Under the pieces are notes generated by a model. The model made no database searches and was not told the origin of the DNA. It worked only from the letters and a program-made list of their open reading frames with translations. Positions 1 through 8,541 of a stretch of 64,000 nucleotides of DNA are shown piece by piece. How positions within the stretch are numbered: the first letter of the stretch is position 1; the number at the start of each line of letters is the position of its first letter. Origin of the DNA: Natrinema gelatinilyticum (GTDB lineage Archaea; Halobacteriota; Halobacteria; Halobacteriales; Natrialbaceae); NCBI RefSeq assembly GCF_024266705.1, contig NZ_CP100756.1, positions 2,542,001-2,606,000 on the forward strand, written 5' to 3'. The translations under genes were made by a program, and so were the position numbers.

Positions 1-187
1 GTACGAACACAGACAATTTGTAGCGACCTACTTCGTAGGAACGTTCGAGGTGATTATGGTACTATGATTGGTGCTGAGTGTCGATCAACCAGTACCAGCC
101 GGCTGAAGAGGACGGCGGACTACATCTGGACGAAAAGTCAGAGCGGTCTTAGAAGGGCAGTACCGAATCAGCAAATTCGATGGCACT

Positions 188-523
188 ATGGAACGAAGTC
201 CGATGACTGGAGATAACAAAACTGTACCTGTGAGTAATCGTGTAGTGGAGGCAGTTGCAACAGAAATAGAGAAAGAACCGACCGAACTTGAACCGTTATA
301 CCACTCTATCGATCCGGAAATCCTTAACAAGGCGTTCCCAGTCACCACAGAAGCCGCTAGTAACCCGGTTCGACAGTTCACATTCTCCTATGAAGATCGC
401 GTAGTAAACGTATCTCACGACGGTTCAGTCGAAGTCTTCCCAAACGGTGGAACAATTCCAGATCTCTCTCCAACTGACTCAACGAGTTCTTCCAGAGAGG
501 GGAGTCCCGAAGCCCCTGATTAG
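188..523 (+). CDS. HalOD1 output-domain protein
   Basis: A small haloarchaeal protein of 111 residues. Its middle matches the HalOD1 output domain: a helix of the form VVEAVATEIEKEPTELEPLYHS, then SIDPEILNKAF, then the beta-rich FTFSYEDRVVNVSHDGSVEVF. In the family this domain occurs alone or behind response-regulator and bacterio-opsin-activator domains; its biochemical role is not established. The C-terminal tail is Ser/Thr/Pro-rich and low in complexity. An in-frame ATG at 203 is an alternative start. No partner gene overlaps it. Domain identity is from pattern recognition. Confidence 0.8.
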   Translation: MERSPMTGDNKTVPVSNRVVEAVATEIEKEPTELEPLYHSIDPEILNKAFPVTTEAASNPVRQFTFSYEDRVVNVSHDGSVEVFPNGGTIPDLSPTDSTSSSREGSPEAPD

Positions 524-750
524 ATCGAGGGACAGCAATATCACGTTCGCCATTTTGACAATCTGTTTATACGATCTACTGTAAGTCATTGCCGGTGCAA
601 CGGCAGGTCGGTCGCGGTTGCACCGATACATCGTTACAGCAGACCGTGTCAGTCCAGAACTGAAGCAACCCTCCACCATAATTAGGAATTGGGTCCGTCT
701 ATTGGAGAAACATCACCGAGACTCAAGTCAACACCTACCGAAGCTTCTGT

Positions 751-1074
751 ATGAACCTCGGAATCATCCTGGAGACCAACGACCCTGAGCGCGTCTGGAA
801 CGCATTCCGTCTCGCAAATACAGCGCTCGAAGCGGATCACACGGTCGAGATTTTCCTCCTTGGGGACGGTGTCGAAGGACCGGACCTCGAGCACGAGAAA
901 TTCAATCCGCACGGTGTGATGCTCAAATACATCCAGAACGGGGGCGAACTCTCCGCCTGTGGGACGTGTCTCGATTCCCGTGACCTCGAAGCGGATGATC
1001 TTCGCCCTCGTGCGACGATGGAGGACTATCTCCGAATCGTCGAAGATGCTGAGAAGGTGCTTACTATCGGGTAG
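751..1074 (+). CDS. DsrE-family sulfur-relay-like protein
   Basis: 107 residues with the DsrE/DsrF-like fold pattern: an N-terminal strand MNLGIILETNDPERVWNAF, a central strand VEIFLLGDGVEG and the C-terminal strand KVLTIG. A CxxC pair (CGTC) sits about two thirds along, where related proteins carry the persulfide-carrying cysteine. The family moves sulfane sulfur between partners. The nearby rhodanese/MBL remnant and MFS transporter support a sulfur or redox theme, but the specific substrate is unknown. The start is the first ATG of a compact domain. It faces the HTH_10 gene tail to tail. Confidence 0.85.
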   Translation: MNLGIILETNDPERVWNAFRLANTALEADHTVEIFLLGDGVEGPDLEHEKFNPHGVMLKYIQNGGELSACGTCLDSRDLEADDLRPRATMEDYLRIVEDAEKVLTIG

Positions 1075-1108
1075 CCAAACGCTCACTCCCCGGCGAATTG
1101 CCGGCGGA

Positions 1109-1843
1109 CTAGTCGACAGCCTGTTCGGTCTGTCGTGTCTTTTCGACTTCTAATGGGTCTGCCGTCGTTGTTGTGGTCACCAGTCGCAAGAACTGTCCTG
1201 CGTTCGTGAGGAGTTTGTTCTCCGCCTTCCGGAGGTGTTCTTCGTACGTCGAGCGAGCGACAGCGGTCTGCTCGGCCAACTCTCGCAGCGATGTCTTCCG
1301 GGGCTGTTCGTAGTACCCACTTTCCAGTGCCAGTCGAAGTGCTGCCATCTGTCGCTCAGTCACGTCCTCGAACAACTGATCGACCGGGGCGAGCATACTG
1401 TGGGGAATCTGCTGTTCCGTGATCGCCGTTTTCGAGAGCACCTCGATATCGCGATCAGCCTCCAGATCCTGCATGAGTGCGCGGACGTCACTCTCGTCGA
1501 ACGCGATCACCGAGTAGTGCTCCCAACCCTGACGATGAATCGTCGGCGGCTGATACAGGCAGTTGTACTCCTCGAACCGGTCGATGATAGCATCTTCCAG
1601 CGAACAGAGACAGGACTGCGTGACGACGTGGAGACCGGATTCATCGACCGACTTGTGGAGAATCGTTCCCAGGTGGTCGATCTCGTCGAGGAGTTCGTCA
1701 GCCGGCGATCCTGGTGAGGTAATTTCGATTACCTGGCAGTCGCTCAGATACCACTCACGGATTGTGAGATCCGGATAGTGTTCCGAAATTTCTCGATACG
1801 GACACTCGTGTTTGACCCGGAAGGTGGCCTCGTATAGACTCAT
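1109..1843 (-). CDS. HTH_10 (bacterio-opsin activator-type) transcriptional regulator
   Basis: 244 residues from the chosen ATG at 1843. The reading frame is open further upstream, but the family begins like this one (MSLYEATFRVKHECPYREIS). An N-terminal sensory region is followed near the C-terminus by the HTH_10 helix-turn-helix, with ERQMAALRLALESGYYEQPR leading into LRELAEQTAVARSTYEEHLRKAE. Such proteins are sequence-specific regulators, and many control neighbouring genes. It is divergent from the rhodanese/MBL-MFS pair across about 90 bases, so local control of those genes is plausible but inferred. Confidence 0.9.
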   Translation of the reverse strand: MSLYEATFRVKHECPYREISEHYPDLTIREWYLSDCQVIEITSPGSPADELLDEIDHLGTILHKSVDESGLHVVTQSCLCSLEDAIIDRFEEYNCLYQPPTIHRQGWEHYSVIAFDESDVRALMQDLEADRDIEVLSKTAITEQQIPHSMLAPVDQLFEDVTERQMAALRLALESGYYEQPRKTSLRELAEQTAVARSTYEEHLRKAENKLLTNAGQFLRLVTTTTTADPLEVEKTRQTEQAVD

Positions 1844-1932
1844 AGAACCATATTTGGCCTGAACCGGATTAACGGTACCGGTCATGTCTGGCAGCACCTA
1901 TATCCCTGTACTCTTCATATAGATGAACACTG

Positions 1933-2325
1933 ATGTCGGAGAGGAGTCCCGATGAACTCGGTGACCGATTCCAGAGTGTCGAGGACGAATTGCTCGTCCT
2001 CAATATTCGCCACGAGAAAGAGTACGACGACTGGCACGTCTCTGGCAGCGTCAAACTGGACCGACCGGACGACGCGCTCGTCCTGCCAGCCCACGATCCA
2101 GGTTCCCTCGAACCGCCAGTAACTGTGACGCTCGTTGACGTCAAAGAGCGGAACGAGGGCCTCGGGCGTGACCGCGAGAAATTCGTCCACGAAGTCGCGT
2201 CGGATATCCCGAATCATCCGCCGAATTTCGAACGCATCAAACGGACGAACGTCAGGCAGGAATCAGTTCCTGCCGACGAGCCGGCCGAACTGGAACTGGG
2301 CCCAAACAACTGCGTAGCTGCTTAA
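1933..2325 (+). CDS. internally deleted rhodanese/MBL-fold hydrolase (probable in-frame pseudogene)
   Basis: 130 residues that look like the two ends of a much longer protein joined in frame. Residues about 10-40 resemble the start of a rhodanese domain (LLVLNIRHEKEYDDWHVSGS). From about residue 48 the sequence resembles the end of haloarchaeal metallo-beta-lactamase-fold hydrolases (VLPAHDPGSLEPP, NHPPNFERIK, and the tail ELELGPNNC). The rhodanese active-site loop, the HxHxDH metal motif and most of the MBL fold are absent. Full-length relatives are expected to be near 380-400 residues. A TATA-like sequence lies at about 1896-1905, and the stop is 3 bases before the MFS start, suggesting co-transcription. 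An antisense ORF at 1915-2217 was judged a shadow. Confidence 0.7.
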   Translation: MSERSPDELGDRFQSVEDELLVLNIRHEKEYDDWHVSGSVKLDRPDDALVLPAHDPGSLEPPVTVTLVDVKERNEGLGRDREKFVHEVASDIPNHPPNFERIKRTNVRQESVPADEPAELELGPNNCVAA

Positions 2326-2328
2326 TTC

Positions 2329-3621
2329 ATGCGTACGGAAACTGGACTCGAACAGGGAATCCGCGAACATCTCGGACAGTTCTCGCTACACGTCCTGCTG
2401 GTCTTCGCAACGGGCCTGACTATCGGGTCCGAACGTGCTGTCGTTCCCGTCTTGGGCCGCGACGTGCTCGGTGTCGAGTCGCTGTTCGTCATCGGGTCGT
2501 TCGTTATTTCGTTCGGATTCGTCAAGGCGCTGCTCAATCTCTACGCCGGCAAGTGGGGCAGTGAGTATGGGCGCAAGCCGGTGCTCGTCCTCGGGTGGGC
2601 AACCGCACTACCGCTCCCGATCATCCTCATCTTCGCGCCGAGCTGGGGCTGGATCACCGTCGGGAACATCCTACTGGGCATCAACCAGGCGTTGACCTGG
2701 AGTATGGCGATCAACGCCAAGATCGACATTGCAGGTCCCGAACAGCGAGGACTGGCTGTCGGTATCGACGAGGCGTTCGGGTACAGTGGCGTCGCTGCCG
2801 GCGCCTGGATCACGGGCGTCATCGCTGCCCGGACGAGCCTTCGACCCGAGCCGTTCTACTTCCTCGCTGTCGTGGTCGTGCTGGCGTTCCTCATCTCGAT
2901 CTTTCTGATTACGGAGACGGTCCAACTCGCGGAGGTAGAGGTCGATGACGACGACCACCAAGACGCGAATCTCCCGTTCGTCGAGGTCCTGAAACGGGCG
3001 ACCTACGGCGACAAGACGCTGTTCGCCGCGGCCCAAGCGGGTCACATCGAGAAGTTCGTCGATACGTTGTTCTGGCTCGCTGTCCCGCTGTATCTCACGA
3101 ATCAGGGACTCGGGATCGCAGCGGTCGGATTCGTCATCGGCGTTCATAGCGCGATGTACTTCCTTCAGATTGCGACCGGTGGACTTGCGGACCAAATCGG
3201 TCGCCGCCCCCCTGTCGTCGCTGGGATGTTCCTCACCGGCGCGGGCGTCCTCGGGATGGTACTCGTCGAGGGGTATCTCCCGTGGGCCATTCTCGCCGGC
3301 GTATCTGGCCTTGGAATGGCGTTGCTCTACCCGAACCTGATGACAGTCCCGGGCGATGCCGCCCACCCGACGTGGCGTGCGACCGGGATGGGCGTCTACC
3401 GGATGTGGCGCGACGCCGGTTACGGAGTCGGCGCAATCCTGGTCGGTCTCTCGATGGAGTTCGTCAACCTCGAATCCGCGTTCGTCGTGACCGCTGTATT
3501 GATGTTCGTCTCGGGGACGGTCGTCTATCTGTGGATGGAAGAGACTCACCCCGAGTTCGGTACGCACGAACCGCCAGCACCCGCTACTGACACCTCAGAT
3601 CGAGCAGTCTCCGGTGATTAA
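2329..3621 (+). CDS. MFS transporter
   Basis: 430 residues with about twelve hydrophobic segments, the size of a single-polypeptide major facilitator. The family loop motif is visible twice: GSEYGRKPVLVLGW in the first half (near residues 70-83) and GGLADQIGRRPPVVAG in the second. A charged acidic loop (EVEVDDDDHQD) marks the central cytosolic linker. The substrate cannot be read from sequence; drug or small-anion efflux is typical. It starts 3 bases after the rhodanese/MBL remnant and shares its promoter region, with the HTH_10 regulator divergent upstream. Confidence 0.9.
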   Translation: MRTETGLEQGIREHLGQFSLHVLLVFATGLTIGSERAVVPVLGRDVLGVESLFVIGSFVISFGFVKALLNLYAGKWGSEYGRKPVLVLGWATALPLPIILIFAPSWGWITVGNILLGINQALTWSMAINAKIDIAGPEQRGLAVGIDEAFGYSGVAAGAWITGVIAARTSLRPEPFYFLAVVVVLAFLISIFLITETVQLAEVEVDDDDHQDANLPFVEVLKRATYGDKTLFAAAQAGHIEKFVDTLFWLAVPLYLTNQGLGIAAVGFVIGVHSAMYFLQIATGGLADQIGRRPPVVAGMFLTGAGVLGMVLVEGYLPWAILAGVSGLGMALLYPNLMTVPGDAAHPTWRATGMGVYRMWRDAGYGVGAILVGLSMEFVNLESAFVVTAVLMFVSGTVVYLWMEETHPEFGTHEPPAPATDTSDRAVSGD

Positions 3622-3986
3622 GACCGTCGTCCTCCGATCAACGTGGGGCTTGCTCACAGACTCTCTGGGGTCGTCGCCGAGGTTCGTAATTCGCCCGGGA
3701 CTACTATCCTGCAGACCGAATCCATGTTCACATTACTGGCGGCCGGGCGCAGCTCCACCGCGACAGCTAGTCGCCACTGCCACTCTGTAGGCCGTTGTGG
3801 TCCGGAACGAACGATCGTAGCAGTCGGGAGTACCCTTTTATAGCCAGATGGACCGCTCTTCCAGTCGACGGTCCACCCGAGGAAACTGCCGTCTCGAGTG
3901 GGAAGCGCTTCAGAATCCGACGAAGGAACCCGTTACGAGGAATTAGATTCACAATCTTTTTGGTGATAAAGGGACGCAATTTTCGC
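3622..3986. other. intergenic stretch without recognisable gene
   Basis: 365 bases between the MFS gene and the small lipoprotein ORF. Short open frames exist, but none has family-like sequence. A T-run at about 3954-3962 lies roughly 29 bases before the ATG at 3987 and may serve as the promoter TATA/BRE region for the following pair. Confidence 0.4.
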
Positions 3987-4139
3987 ATGAAACGTTCGGG
4001 GCTCCGGCGACGGGCAGTTCTCGTCGCGATATCGGGTAGCGGCGTTTCGCTTACAGGGTGTTCGTACGACAGTTCGGATGAGCCGGCCGCACACTCTGGA
4101 TACGGTACGGCGTACGGTCGCGGGTACGAAACCGACTAG
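3987..4139 (+). CDS. small predicted lipoprotein / detached signal-peptide ORF
   Basis: 50 residues. The N-terminus is a basic twin-arginine-like stretch (MKRSGLRRRAVLVAI) leading to a lipobox-like VSLTGC, so Cys25 would be lipidated after export. The remaining 25 residues are short and low in complexity (HSGYGTAYGRGYETD), too small for a folded domain. The stop is 2 bases before the start of the beta-helix gene, in another frame. It resembles the N-terminal export leader found in-frame on other haloarchaeal surface proteins. It may be a real small lipoprotein or a leader split off by frameshift. Confidence 0.6.
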   Translation: MKRSGLRRRAVLVAISGSGVSLTGCSYDSSDEPAAHSGYGTAYGRGYETD

Positions 4140-4141
4140 CT

Positions 4142-5641
4142 ATGGCTGACCAGACACCCCGACTTGGACTGGGGACGTACGAATGGGGCGACGACTGGGA
4201 TCACACCGACACGGTCGAGGCTGTCGACGAACACGCGATCGTGCACGGGCCGATCGCCGAGCGGCCGGCGACGGGCGAATACGACGACGAGCTGTACCAC
4301 GCGATCGATCAGGGAATCACCTGGCGCTGGGACGCCTCGAGCGAAGACTGGACCTATTTCAGCGGTCAGGGGTGTTCCACCCAACCAGTCCCGGGAACGA
4401 GCTACTTCGAAGCGGTGCAGTTCGTCCACGGGCGAACCGAGCAAACACCGGTGTGGAACGTCGAGGCCCACGGAATCGAGGGTGACGGGACGACCGAAGT
4501 CGGAGACGCCGTTCACGACCTTCTCAAGACGGTCGATCAGGCCGGTGGTGGGATCGTGTATTTCCCGCCCGGCAGGTATTTGCTCGAACGGACGCCGCTG
4601 GTGGGTGACGATACAATTCTGATGGGTGCGGGTCGATCGACGGTCTTCGATGGACCGCGTTCCGCCGGTGACGAAGGCCGGGCACTGTTTTCCAATACGG
4701 GGTACAATGCGACAGAATACGAGGGCGCATCGAACTGGGGAATCTGCAACGTCCGAATAGATGCGCCGAATGCAACCGGGATCATGCCTGCACACGCGAA
4801 AAACGTTCGGTTGGAACGTATCTATGGCGATCGAATCTATTACCATCACGTCGACATCGTCTCGTGCAAAAACGTCGTCGTGAACGGGTTCTGGGCCACT
4901 CGCGGCGGAGAGGGCGACTCGGACGCACCGGTGCAGTTCGACAGTCAACAGTCCGGGACAGATTGGAATAGCGTGTGGAACGGCAGTCGCGATGCTCTCG
5001 TGGAAGACGACGGTACCCCCACCAGAAATTGCACACTTACGAACTTCGAAATCGATCCGGTGAACGGTCCTGAGTACGGCGTCCACCTCCACCGAGGAAG
5101 GAACGAATCGATCACGATCGAAAACGGATTCATCTCCGGATGCCGGTATTCGGCCATCAGGGCAGACCCCGATGAGGAAGTCGAGGATCTGACGGTTGAC
5201 GGCGTCTCGTGCATCGAAAACGCGAGGGGAATCACGCTCGGCCAGATGAAGCGAGGCAGGCGAGAGTTGACGATCAACAACGTAACGATCAGAACCGACG
5301 ATGACGAGGTGGCTGCCGGTTCGGGGTTGTATGCGAGCGGGTTCGCCTGCGCTGCGGTCGCGAACGTCTCCGTGGACGGAGCATTTACGAACTCGATAAT
5401 TTTCGATGATATGAGGGACCTGAAGCTGAGCAACATCACGGCGACGGGAGCGGATCACCAGGCATTTCGGTTCCGGGAGAACGTCGATGCGACCCTCACA
5501 ACCGCCCGTGCAGCGGACTGTGGCACAACCGGCATCTACTCCGGGCCCGGCAGTAGTGTCGCCTACGGTGGCGTCACGTTCGACGATGTGGGGACACCTG
5601 TAGAAGTCGACGGCGAGATTCGGGAGTGGAACTCGTCCTGA
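4142..5641 (+). CDS. right-handed beta-helix (pectate-lyase-like) protein
   Basis: 499 residues. Residues about 1-95 form a separate N-terminal module rich in Trp/Tyr (LGLGTYEWGDDWDHTD). From about 105 the sequence is a right-handed parallel beta-helix of the pectate lyase superfamily: WNVEAHGIEGDGTTEVGDAV, then GGGIVYFPPGRYLL, then repeated short strands with Asn/Gly turns. These folds bind or cleave acidic polysaccharides; no catalytic set can be assigned here. The protein has no signal peptide of its own, although a 50-residue lipoprotein-like ORF ends 2 bases upstream. Location in a polysaccharide island suggests a role in surface glycan processing. Confidence 0.85.
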   Translation: MADQTPRLGLGTYEWGDDWDHTDTVEAVDEHAIVHGPIAERPATGEYDDELYHAIDQGITWRWDASSEDWTYFSGQGCSTQPVPGTSYFEAVQFVHGRTEQTPVWNVEAHGIEGDGTTEVGDAVHDLLKTVDQAGGGIVYFPPGRYLLERTPLVGDDTILMGAGRSTVFDGPRSAGDEGRALFSNTGYNATEYEGASNWGICNVRIDAPNATGIMPAHAKNVRLERIYGDRIYYHHVDIVSCKNVVVNGFWATRGGEGDSDAPVQFDSQQSGTDWNSVWNGSRDALVEDDGTPTRNCTLTNFEIDPVNGPEYGVHLHRGRNESITIENGFISGCRYSAIRADPDEEVEDLTVDGVSCIENARGITLGQMKRGRRELTINNVTIRTDDDEVAAGSGLYASGFACAAVANVSVDGAFTNSIIFDDMRDLKLSNITATGADHQAFRFRENVDATLTTARAADCGTTGIYSGPGSSVAYGGVTFDDVGTPVEVDGEIREWNSS

Positions 5642-5698
5642 GATGCGTCCGCGCCTCCAGCGGTGATTCCGAATCAACGTGCACTCAGACTCCGGGAA

Positions 5699-5810
5699 TA
5701 CAGTAGTCGTTGAAACGATTCACTCACCGCTTGCAGTGAGGCGCCCAGCGAAGACTCGCTAACCGCGAATTTGCGATCGGGGCGTGCACCGGCTTTCAAC
5801 GACTACTATA
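5699..5810. repeat. MITE-like element with 17-bp terminal inverted repeats
   Basis: A 112-base block bounded by inverted repeats. The left end is TACAGTAGTCGTTGAAA (5699-5715). The right end (5794-5810) is its reverse complement with one mismatch. There is no coding capacity. This is the structure of a miniature inverted-repeat element mobilised by a transposase elsewhere. A 13-base piece of its interior (CTCGCTAACCGCG) recurs at about 6385, which may be a second fragment. The parent insertion sequence is not identified. Confidence 0.6.
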
Positions 5811-5893
5811 GAGTTCTCCGATTGCGAACCCGACAGGGTTACCACGCAAGACTCTCGATTGAAACGGCCGCTCGAGTCACGAGCGACCGTTCG

Positions 5894-6399
5894 TCAGTCT
5901 TGTGCCGTTTTCGCATCGGCGGCCGCTTCTCCGTTGGCAGTGACGTCGGAGCCATGGGCGTGGAACGAACCGAGACAGAGGTAGAGCCCCCGTTCATAGA
6001 TATCGGGCTCTTTCTGGATGCCCACGTGTAATCCGATCTTTGCATTCGCCCAATAAGCGCTGTGTGGCCCTCGAAAACCCGTTTCAGGGGTCGTGGATCG
6101 ACCTCGATCTTGACGTAGCCGTCGTAGTCGCTGACGTGGGGGTTCGACATGTACCGATAGCCGCCGCCATTCAGCGATAGTTCGAGGTAGACATCATCGA
6201 CAGCGGAGACGAGAACCGGCGTATCGGTCGCGTAGCCGATACGTTCGCGTTCGGCTTCCTAAGTTTTTCGTACGCGTGGGGGCGTACGCCTGCAGTTTCG
6301 ACACGGGAGGGAACGGGGTCGACCCCGTATTCGAACGACCGCGACACTAGTTCCTCTTCGATACGCGCTGGGATAGGGCAGCCTCGCTAACCGCGGTGA
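5894..6399 (-). pseudogene. frameshifted remnant of an unidentified gene
   Basis: Protein-like sequence continues on the minus strand through three frames. Upstream (about 6270-6399) it reads SFEYGVDPVPSRVETAGVRP. After a frame change it reads ERIGYATDTPVLVSAVDD and VKIEVDPRPLKRVFEGH (about 6070-6260). After a second change near 6060 it reads AKIGLHVGIQKEPDIYERGL and ends KTAQD-stop at 5894. Each segment has protein-like composition, and together they look like the last 150 or so residues of one protein with two indels. The family was not recognised. It lies about 85 bases from the MITE-like element, consistent with local decay. Confidence 0.6.
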
Positions 6400-6751
6400 C
6401 TATCTGGTATACCCTCGATGACCGGAGTCGTAACACACGCCGGTGTCCAGTCGCTATCGATAGCGTTGCAGTCGTCGATCACGTCTGTCTCCACTACTAC
6501 TGACCGAGTGGCTCCTCGAATGCGGATCCCCCTAAACTACCGAATCGATATCTCCGCACTTTCGTTTTCCAATCCGAGCTCCCAACGCTGGCAGTGTGGC
6601 GGTATTCAGGCCTCAGTAACGGATTTAATGCACAGATAATGAAGTATTCTTTCTCTCTTTCTTGGGTTAGATACGTGGAGCAACGAACGATACCGCTGCT
6701 GCGATCTATAGGCAGCGGTCGAACGGGGATACTAGCTGTAAACGAATACCA
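6400..6751. other. intergenic stretch without recognisable gene
   Basis: About 350 AT-richer bases between the gene relic and the AlkP-fold gene. The only open frame of note (6418-6639) has no family-like features. A weak TATA-like GATACTAG lies at about 6728-6735, upstream of the next gene. Confidence 0.35.
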
Positions 6752-6759
6752 ATGAAACG

Positions 6760-8445
6760 ATGACTCGGACGTTTCGCCGTGAAGAAGCTGCATCGACTGG
6801 AAGTAACACGAGCGAATCGAGCGAGCTGGATACGCTTCTCATCGGGATCGATGCGGGGTGTTTGCCGGTCTTCGAGCGATTGTTCGACGCTGGTCGGATT
6901 CCGACCATCGAACGAATCTGTTCTGAGGGGGTAGCAGCGCCGCTCGAGTCACAGATTCCACCGTGGACACCGAGCGCCTGGCCGTCGATTTACACCGGGG
7001 TCAACCCCGGGAAACACGGCGTAGTCGGCTTCGTGGGCTACGACGGGTACGACTGGCACGTCACGAGCAACGACGACGTCCGCGAACATCCCATCTGGAC
7101 GCTGTTGAACCATCACGACCGCTCGAGTGTCGTCGTCAACGCGCCGGTCACGCACCCGCCCGACGAGTTCGACGGGGCGATGTTACCTGGATTCCTCGGC
7201 CCCGAGGATCCGACGTGTCACCCCGACGGACTGTTGGACGACGTTCGTGAGGCGATCGGCGAGTATCGCATCTACCCGAAATATACCCGGGACGACGACT
7301 CGCTGCCTGACGACGAAAAGATCGAGGAGTACCAAAACCTGGTTCGGATGCGGGGCGAGGCGTTTCGCTATCTCGTCGATCGGTACGAGCCTGATTTCGG
7401 ATTCGTTCAGTTCCAGAAAACGGATACGGTCTTCCACGAGTTCGAGGGAAAGGAAGACTACGTCGATCGCGTCTACGAAGCGACGGATGCACAGATCGAG
7501 TCAATCCTCGAATCGTGCGACCCGAACCGTGTCTTCCTCGTGAGCGACCACGGGATGGGTCCCTACGAGGGCTACGAATTCCGGATCAACGAGTTCCTCC
7601 GCGACGAGGGGTATCTCGAGACGACGACCGGCGGTAAGGGAATGCCGTCGTGGACGCCGATGCGCAGACGTCTCAGGGAAGGTGAAGAGGTCGAGACGTG
7701 GGAACCTGGACGGTTCGCACGGGCCCTCTCCGTCGCCGCTCGATTCGGCGTCACCGCGAGTCGAATCAGGACTGCCCTCGAGCGGGTGGGTATGGCCGAC
7801 CTCGCGACGGCGCACGCCCCGGGAGGCGTCACTCGGACGGCGAACGAACAGGTCGACTTCGCTGCATCGGAGGCCTACGTTCGCGCGCGGACTGAACTCG
7901 GCGTCCGCATCAACCTCGAGGGGCGGGATCCGGACGGTGTCGTCAGGCAGGACGCGTACGAACAACTCCGCGAAGATCTCATTCGCCGGCTCCAGGCCGT
8001 CGAAACGCCGGACGGTGAACCGTTTTTCGAGACCGTCGCGCCGCACGAGCAGTACTTTCACGGCGACGAAATCGATCAGACGGTCGATATCGTTACGATC
8101 CCGGCCGATTTCGAGCACGTGATCTCTGAGCAGCTAGTCGACGGCGATTACTTCGGCCCGGCGGAGCCCTGGAACCACAAACTCGACGGCGTCTTCGTGG
8201 CGATGGGCGACGGAATCGACGAGAGCGCACCGCTCGAACGAGCACATCTCTTCGACGTTGCACCGACGGTCATGGCAGCGATGGGAGTCCCGTACAGTGA
8301 CCGGATGGACGGAGGTATCGTTCCAGTTGTCGATCCGGTCGAGTCGACCACGTATCCGGCGTACGACGACCACGATGAGGAGCGACGCCCGGAAACGAAC
8401 GAGACGGTAACCGATCGGTTGGCCGATCTGGGGTACATGAATTGA
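6760..8445 (+). CDS. alkaline-phosphatase-fold phosphodiesterase/nucleotide pyrophosphatase-like protein
   Basis: 561 residues of the type I phosphodiesterase/AlkP superfamily. Metal and nucleophile motifs are visible: LLIGIDAGC (Asp31), PPWTPSAWPSIYTG with the likely nucleophile Thr70, then GVNPGKHGVVGF, FLVSDHGMG (Asp263-His264), and a C-terminal LFDVAPTVMAAMGVP typical of these enzymes. Members hydrolyse phosphodiesters or transfer phospho-groups on lipid or sugar substrates. No signal peptide is seen, so it is probably cytosolic. In haloarchaeal glycosylation islands such proteins are frequent, but the substrate is unknown. Its ATGA start overlaps a 3-codon ORF (6752-6763). Confidence 0.88.
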   Translation: MTRTFRREEAASTGSNTSESSELDTLLIGIDAGCLPVFERLFDAGRIPTIERICSEGVAAPLESQIPPWTPSAWPSIYTGVNPGKHGVVGFVGYDGYDWHVTSNDDVREHPIWTLLNHHDRSSVVVNAPVTHPPDEFDGAMLPGFLGPEDPTCHPDGLLDDVREAIGEYRIYPKYTRDDDSLPDDEKIEEYQNLVRMRGEAFRYLVDRYEPDFGFVQFQKTDTVFHEFEGKEDYVDRVYEATDAQIESILESCDPNRVFLVSDHGMGPYEGYEFRINEFLRDEGYLETTTGGKGMPSWTPMRRRLREGEEVETWEPGRFARALSVAARFGVTASRIRTALERVGMADLATAHAPGGVTRTANEQVDFAASEAYVRARTELGVRINLEGRDPDGVVRQDAYEQLREDLIRRLQAVETPDGEPFFETVAPHEQYFHGDEIDQTVDIVTIPADFEHVISEQLVDGDYFGPAEPWNHKLDGVFVAMGDGIDESAPLERAHLFDVAPTVMAAMGVPYSDRMDGGIVPVVDPVESTTYPAYDDHDEERRPETNETVTDRLADLGYMN

Positions 8446-8541
8446 GCGGACGAATTTGCCGGACTGTTCGGGTTAGTACAACCGTCTCTTATTCGCTCTA
8501 TAAGTATAGAATCCCGATGATGCAGTACGATATCGACACTG

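Noticed and set aside
1915..2217. 100-codon minus-strand ORF opposite the rhodanese/MBL remnant
   Set aside because: The plus strand carries recognisable family motifs and a promoter; the minus frame is codon-aligned antisense.
2671..3567. 298-codon minus-strand ORF under the MFS gene
   Set aside because: Antisense shadow in high-GC DNA; charged low-complexity product with no family.
4136..5677. 513-codon minus-strand ORF under the beta-helix gene
   Set aside because: Spans the real gene in antisense; product is Arg/His/Cys-rich and unlike haloarchaeal proteins.
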